This document shows, piece by piece, positions 60,440 through 64,000 of a DNA stretch of 64,000 bases. The notes beneath the pieces were generated by a model. It was not told the DNA's origin. It saw only the letters and a program-made list of their open reading frames with translations, and made no database searches. The stretch spans positions 62,001 through 126,000 of the IMG/VR virus record IMGVR_UViG_3300035210_000189; one strand, written 5' to 3'. Numbering within the stretch: the stretch's first letter is position 1; every line of letters begins with the position of its first letter. A program made the translations under genes and the position numbers. This DNA comes from a virus.

Positions 60440-61117
60440 ATGAACCACAAGCTAGTTACCATGAATAAATTTGTAGAAACTGCAACCGCATTAAAAAGTG
60501 ATTTATTGAATTTAAACAGAGATGTCAGCTTAGATGAATTTAAACAAACTTTTCATAAATTTGGGTTGGTTGTTGATGACGGTCAGTATGAGCTTTTCAA
60601 TATGTATCATAAAGCACACATGTTTCCTATGATGGCAGAAGGTATGGTTGTTAACACAGTAACTATAAGTGATGGTCATTATAATGATCTTAACACACCG
60701 CCAGAACTACTCAGCTTTCAACCTATCACTGATGGATCATCTTCTGCTGTATTGAAAGAAGACATCTTAAAAAGATTAGAAGTTTATCAAGCGGACTTTA
60801 AAGACATCAAAAAAATACCAAAAGAAAGTGTTATGGGTAAAATGAAAGACAATATGTTTGTAGAAGCTTACGAGGCTGTTCAAAAGGATCTTTCTAAGTT
60901 ATTCAATAAACATGGTGTAACCACTAACTATGAAGCTAACAAAGGAATAATTAAAGCTGCTAAACAGATTGACAAGTTTCCAATAGCTACTTCTGTTAGC
61001 GTTAATAACCTTGTGTCTCGCAGAATTCAAGAAGGTCTTTTACTTGAAGCACAAGTGTCTAAAAACAACATTAAACCAAGTGAACCTAGTAACAAAAAAG
61101 GAATATTCATTGCTTAA
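60440..61117 (+). CDS. unknown helical protein
   Basis: A 225-residue, mainly helical, basic protein (K-E-D-I-L-K-R-L-E-V-Y, I-I-K-A-A-K-Q-I-D-K). Start after AGAGAACTATT. No domain recognised. Followed directly by a terminator. Confidence 0.7.
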   Translation: MNHKLVTMNKFVETATALKSDLLNLNRDVSLDEFKQTFHKFGLVVDDGQYELFNMYHKAHMFPMMAEGMVVNTVTISDGHYNDLNTPPELLSFQPITDGSSSAVLKEDILKRLEVYQADFKDIKKIPKESVMGKMKDNMFVEAYEAVQKDLSKLFNKHGVTTNYEANKGIIKAAKQIDKFPIATSVSVNNLVSRRIQEGLLLEAQVSKNNIKPSEPSNKKGIFIA

Positions 61118-61122
61118 CAACA

Positions 61123-61147
61123 ACGCCCATTTCGATGGGCTTTTTTG
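61123..61147 (+). terminator. intrinsic terminator
   Basis: GCCCAT/ATGGGC stem with TTCG loop and T-run. Confidence 0.9.
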
Positions 61148-61212
61148 TATCCTTGAAATGTGAGTAAACTTATATTATAATGAGAACTACTTAACCAACC
61201 TCGGAAACAAAA

Positions 61213-61455
61213 ATGCACACTCGCAATACACTTCATTTGAATGACCAGCAACTTGACCTTATCGAAAACATTCTTTCTACTACACAGCTCGATATTACGG
61301 ATGATTTCGTTGTTGAACAACTTGTCAATGAAGGTATTATGCGTTATCCCGCCGAACAAGTTATACAATATCGATCATTCTATCTGAGCAATCAATGCTG
61401 TGATTCTCAAACACCTCTCCGTCATGGAAGAATAACATCGAATAAAGCCGCTTGA
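61213..61455 (+). CDS. small unknown protein
   Basis: An 80-residue helical protein; start after CTCGGAAACAAAA. A TATAAT box is about 35 bases upstream. No motif recognised. Confidence 0.65.
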   Translation: MHTRNTLHLNDQQLDLIENILSTTQLDITDDFVVEQLVNEGIMRYPAEQVIQYRSFYLSNQCCDSQTPLRHGRITSNKAA

Positions 61456-61606
61456 TATTTTGTATTTCATTATCCTCATGTTTGTGAGGATTTTCTTTTT
61501 TCTAATGAATATTCTTTATAAATCCTTATTATTTCGAGGATTTCTTATTGAAAATATTATTTTTAGTGTTATCGTGAAAAGAAGCAAACGTAACTATTAT
61601 AATATT

Positions 61607-62188
61607 ATGGATCAATTAGCAGAGTTATTTACAAAGCAAACCTATCAAGAAGATGGCATTACACAAGGACAAGTAATTAGTCTTGCCAAGCATCACAAAA
61701 AAACACATTCACAAATCATACTAAGCCTTTCTAAAATTGAAGGCTTAAATTTGATTGAGTCTGTCGATTCTTTTGCAAAAAGAAAAATAAACACAAGAAA
61801 CCAAGAAGGATACCTTTTCAAAGACGGGTCTGTTCTGGTAAAATCCAATGGCACCTTCGTTGCTTTCACGATTGATGAAAGTTCTTTATGGTTAAGAGGA
61901 CTTGGCACACAGCCTTTCGATCTTGCTGCAGTTTATGCTGGTGCCGCATTTACCCTTCGATCTGGTGTGTCGTTTTCAGTCGTTGAAATTGATATTGCAA
62001 AAAATTTACCATTGACAATAAAGCTAGATAATGATCAGTCTATCATTGTATACAAAAATGATGGTAAATCAGACAATTATCAGTTCTCAGCTTATGATTT
62101 ACTGCTTGTCACTCAAACAGATAGTATCTTTCCTGCTGCTGGTGGGAACAAAAGAAACACGAATATTTTATCAATGCTGTTGAAATAA
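61607..62188 (+). CDS. unknown protein, start uncertain
   Basis: A 193-residue protein whose first 55 residues (helices around L-F-T-K-Q-T-Y and Q-V-I-S-L-A-K-H-H-K-K-T-H-S-Q-I) could be a small helix-turn-helix. ATG 61607 has no ribosome site and lies within six bases of a TATTATAAT box, so it may be leaderless; GTG 61574 is an alternative. An N-terminal hydrophobic extension to 61460 is possible but poor. Confidence 0.6.
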   Translation: MDQLAELFTKQTYQEDGITQGQVISLAKHHKKTHSQIILSLSKIEGLNLIESVDSFAKRKINTRNQEGYLFKDGSVLVKSNGTFVAFTIDESSLWLRGLGTQPFDLAAVYAGAAFTLRSGVSFSVVEIDIAKNLPLTIKLDNDQSIIVYKNDGKSDNYQFSAYDLLLVTQTDSIFPAAGGNKRNTNILSMLLK

Positions 62189-62230
62189 GTAACACTTCAT
62201 GCTATAATTGAGAAAAATTCGGAGATGATC

Positions 62231-62587
62231 ATGTTAAAGACGCTAAGTAGACTGTTCAGCACAGAAAAACGTGTGCTCGCTGTTGTTTTCAATGATGGTA
62301 AAGTATTAATTTTCAATGAGAAGAACTTGGAACGCAATTCTCATCTATCCACTTATGTTACCGATGACCTCAAAATCGTTGGGAAAGAAGCGGAAGGTGT
62401 TCAGTCAGCAAAGATTGATTACTATGATGGTATGATTGCTATGCCAGAACAAACATTGTATTCAATTCCTTACGACCAAGAGAAACGTCCAGACACTTCG
62501 CCACTACTGCCAAAATCGGTGCGTAACGCGGTATGGAACTTTCTGGAAGGTGCAGAAGATAAAGTTCAAATAAAAATGGCGTCGTAA
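62231..62587 (+). CDS. small unknown protein
   Basis: A 118-residue protein, ATG 62231 six bases after CGGAG; ATG 62225 overlaps that site. Beta-rich N-terminal half (V-L-A-V-V-F-N-D-G-K-V-L-I-F). Function unknown. Confidence 0.7.
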   Translation: MLKTLSRLFSTEKRVLAVVFNDGKVLIFNEKNLERNSHLSTYVTDDLKIVGKEAEGVQSAKIDYYDGMIAMPEQTLYSIPYDQEKRPDTSPLLPKSVRNAVWNFLEGAEDKVQIKMAS

Positions 62588-62659
62588 GGCGTCTTTTTTA
62601 TTGCCTAAATTTGGTAATTTTGTTATAATTCATCCACACAAACCACAGAGTTAATCAGC

Positions 62660-63079
62660 ATGATTATCTACCATTGGACAACGGTTAAACAAGCACTCAA
62701 AGCACTTCAAACAAATACACTCGTAAAACGCCGTTGGGGTCATTTCATTCCCGAGGTTGGTGCTATTGTGAAAGGTACTAGTTGGTCACAAGAACATTCT
62801 AAGTGGCAATGCGACCATCCAGTATGCTTCATGCTTGACGCTTCCAAAATCAGCAATGAAAAATATCATATCAATGGTAATCAAACCTATCTCAGAACCC
62901 AAGGCATGATCAATAAAGACTTTGATCCTAATGCTTGGCAGTATGAAAGCAACATTCCAGACGAATGCTTTGTGGTTGGCGATATTGTATCGCTCAAAAA
63001 GAGCCTAATCGGGATGTGTTTTGCGGATGGTGTTCCAATGTCTATCAAGAACGAAGTTCAGGCCGCATTTGGCATTTAA
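62660..63079 (+). CDS. ADP-ribosyltransferase-like protein
   Basis: A 139-residue protein whose layout recalls small phage proteins of the RNA 2'-phosphotransferase/ART fold: I-I-Y-H-W-T at the N-terminus (candidate NAD-binding His), K-G-T-S-W-S (candidate second strand), C-F-M-L-D-A-S-K-I, and D-E-C-F-V-V-G-D-I (candidate catalytic Glu strand). This is from memory of fold patterns; no search was possible. It could modify a host protein or nucleic acid. Confidence 0.5.
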   Translation: MIIYHWTTVKQALKALQTNTLVKRRWGHFIPEVGAIVKGTSWSQEHSKWQCDHPVCFMLDASKISNEKYHINGNQTYLRTQGMINKDFDPNAWQYESNIPDECFVVGDIVSLKKSLIGMCFADGVPMSIKNEVQAAFGI

Positions 63080-63144
63080 ACCTTGTTTACGTGGTCATTC
63101 TTTGGTATAATAACTTACTTTCAAAGAGCTTAGGAGCTTTTACA

Positions 63145-63672
63145 ATGCCAACTAAATACATTCGTCATCAAGATCGCTTTGTTGTGTTTCACGAAAAGAT
63201 TGTTCATAGTGACATGGCCCATCGTCTTTTCGGTCATGACAAGTTGATTCATGGTGCAGGATTTATTAAGCTTGTTCTTGAGGAAGACAAAATTCAAGCG
63301 AAGTGCGAGGGTAAGAGCGAATCATTGCGTGTAGGCACTCGACGTGATGACCACACTCATGTCTTGAATGCCATCGGTGTTGAGAACAATGATGAAGTTG
63401 AACATGCTAAATACGTCATCTGGCGTGGTAAGGCTGTTATCTTCTCTAACGAGTTGGAACACAAAGCTGTTGCAGAAGCCGCTTTCTTGGGCAGTTCGGA
63501 TTGTGAGAGTGCTGGTTTCATCAAGTTCATCTTTACAGCGGCTGGTAAAATCAAAGTCCACTGCTACGGTGAAAGCATGAGTCTTGGTGTTTCGGCTCAG
63601 AAAGGTGATGATAAAACGATTGCCGATCTGATGGGTATTCCACAAGCTAGCCTGCATGTAAGCCCACGGTGA
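63145..63672 (+). CDS. unknown protein with internal duplication
   Basis: A 175-residue protein made of two related halves. The first has R-F-V-V-F-H-E-K...G-A-G-F-I-K-L-V-L and K-C-E-G-K-S-E-S-L-R-V-G; the second has K-A-V-I-F-S-N-E...S-A-G-F-I-K-F-I-F and H-C-Y-G-E-S-M-S-L-G-V-S. Each half ends in an I-G-V / M-G-I helix. This implies an intramolecular pseudo-dimer. ATG 63145 follows TAGGAG; the longer in-frame reading lies in the upstream gene. Confidence 0.75.
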   Translation: MPTKYIRHQDRFVVFHEKIVHSDMAHRLFGHDKLIHGAGFIKLVLEEDKIQAKCEGKSESLRVGTRRDDHTHVLNAIGVENNDEVEHAKYVIWRGKAVIFSNELEHKAVAEAAFLGSSDCESAGFIKFIFTAAGKIKVHCYGESMSLGVSAQKGDDKTIADLMGIPQASLHVSPR

Positions 63673-63702
63673 TTTGTTAGTATTTAATACGGAGTTTTGA
63701 CG

Positions 63703-63921
63703 ATGACGAAGCCACTGAATAAAAATGTGCAGTTTGTGAAGGTTAAATCTGGATGTGCTGTTGCAGCCGATATTCCTTATCGTGTAAAGACGTTTGGTGA
63801 TAAAGAATGTGTGGTTATCATTGATAAAAAAGCAAACACCATGAGTAATGATGTTTTGTATCAAGACATGGATTGCTACAAAGCTGATCAGCAAGTAAAG
63901 TTGATGCAAGCTCGACGGTAA
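63703..63921 (+). CDS. small basic unknown protein
   Basis: A 72-residue protein after ACGGAG. ATG 63703 is preferred to TTG 63697, which crowds the ribosome site. No motif recognised. Confidence 0.68.
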   Translation: MTKPLNKNVQFVKVKSGCAVAADIPYRVKTFGDKECVVIIDKKANTMSNDVLYQDMDCYKADQQVKLMQARR

Positions 63922-63942
63922 TTGCTGTTTATTGATAACAAG

Positions 63943-63968
63943 AAAGGTAGCCTGAGCTACCTTTTTTA
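63943..63968 (+). terminator. intrinsic terminator
   Basis: AAAGGTAGC/GCTACCTTT stem with CTGA loop and six T residues. Confidence 0.9.
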
Positions 63969-64000
63969 TTTTTTAATTCATTAAACCTTTAATTATATAC

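Noticed and set aside
1-64000. CRISPR array or prophage attachment site
   Set aside because: No regularly spaced short repeats and no integrase or tRNA-end duplication were seen.

Overview
The window is about 64 kb of AT-rich DNA holding roughly 107 mostly short protein genes on both strands, two clear tRNA genes, one tRNA with an odd anticodon loop, and several structured RNAs with no protein product. No virion, terminase, DNA polymerase, ribosomal or chromosomal housekeeping operon is visible. A T4 Rnl1-type RNA ligase, phage-style tRNAs with encoded CCA, two HNH-type endonucleases, a lone TnpB, and very many small unknown genes in tandem paralogous sets suggest the accessory/early region of a large (jumbo-type) bacteriophage, or a phage-like megaplasmid, of a Gram-negative and probably gammaproteobacterial host. 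Signal peptides, lipoboxes and E. coli-like promoters and terminators fit such a host. Against a plain phage reading are an Lgt homologue, a zinc-type CDF transporter and many exported proteins. The host species cannot be named from sequence.

Layout. 1-2030: three tandem exported paralogues and the first member of a family with a conserved C-terminal tail. 2100-5150: RNA ligase and three tandem membrane paralogues. 5200-10400: two GNAT acetyltransferases and small unknowns, several in pairs. 10430-13530: tRNA-Leu, a paired family, one lipoprotein. 13580-16810: three tandem membrane paralogues and small cytosolic genes. 16810-19510: a structured RNA, an exported protein, a trypsin-like lipoprotein and a tRNA-like RNA. 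19514-23510: zinc-ribbon proteins and a DNA adenine methyltransferase-like protein. 23602-26490: tRNA-Cys and unknowns. 26500-28465: an RNA island with tRNA-like RNAs, a duplicated RNA carrying three copies of one three-way-junction module, a four-way junction, and a small gene whose ribosome site is buried in a hairpin. 28468-35020: a SAM methyltransferase, two more trypsin-like lipoproteins, a second paired-family locus and a phosphoribosyltransferase. 35036-37720: Lgt, exported proteins and a Spy-like protein. 37782-39625: a minus-strand gene interrupted by a TnpB element. 39627-49950: paired paralogues, the CDF transporter, further members of the tail family and an HNH endonuclease. 50071-63970: small operons, three more membrane paralogues, an ankyrin-like protein, an AP2/HNH-type endonuclease, three tandem tail-family genes and an ADP-ribosyltransferase-like protein.

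Expression. Nearly every gene or short operon has its own TTGnnn-17-TATAAT type promoter, a GGAG or GAGG ribosome site, and often a UUCG-type intrinsic terminator, so genes look individually wired for host sigma-70 polymerase. Operons are short and use ATGA or TAATG overlaps.

Working together. Several exported lipoproteins travel with their own Lgt. RNA ligase, tRNAs and tRNA-like RNAs suggest RNA repair or translation takeover. The most promising undescribed material is the RNA island (26500-28465) with the related tRNA-like RNA at 19377, and the C-terminal-signature protein family found at three loci. Functions given for unnamed genes are limited to what the sequence shows.
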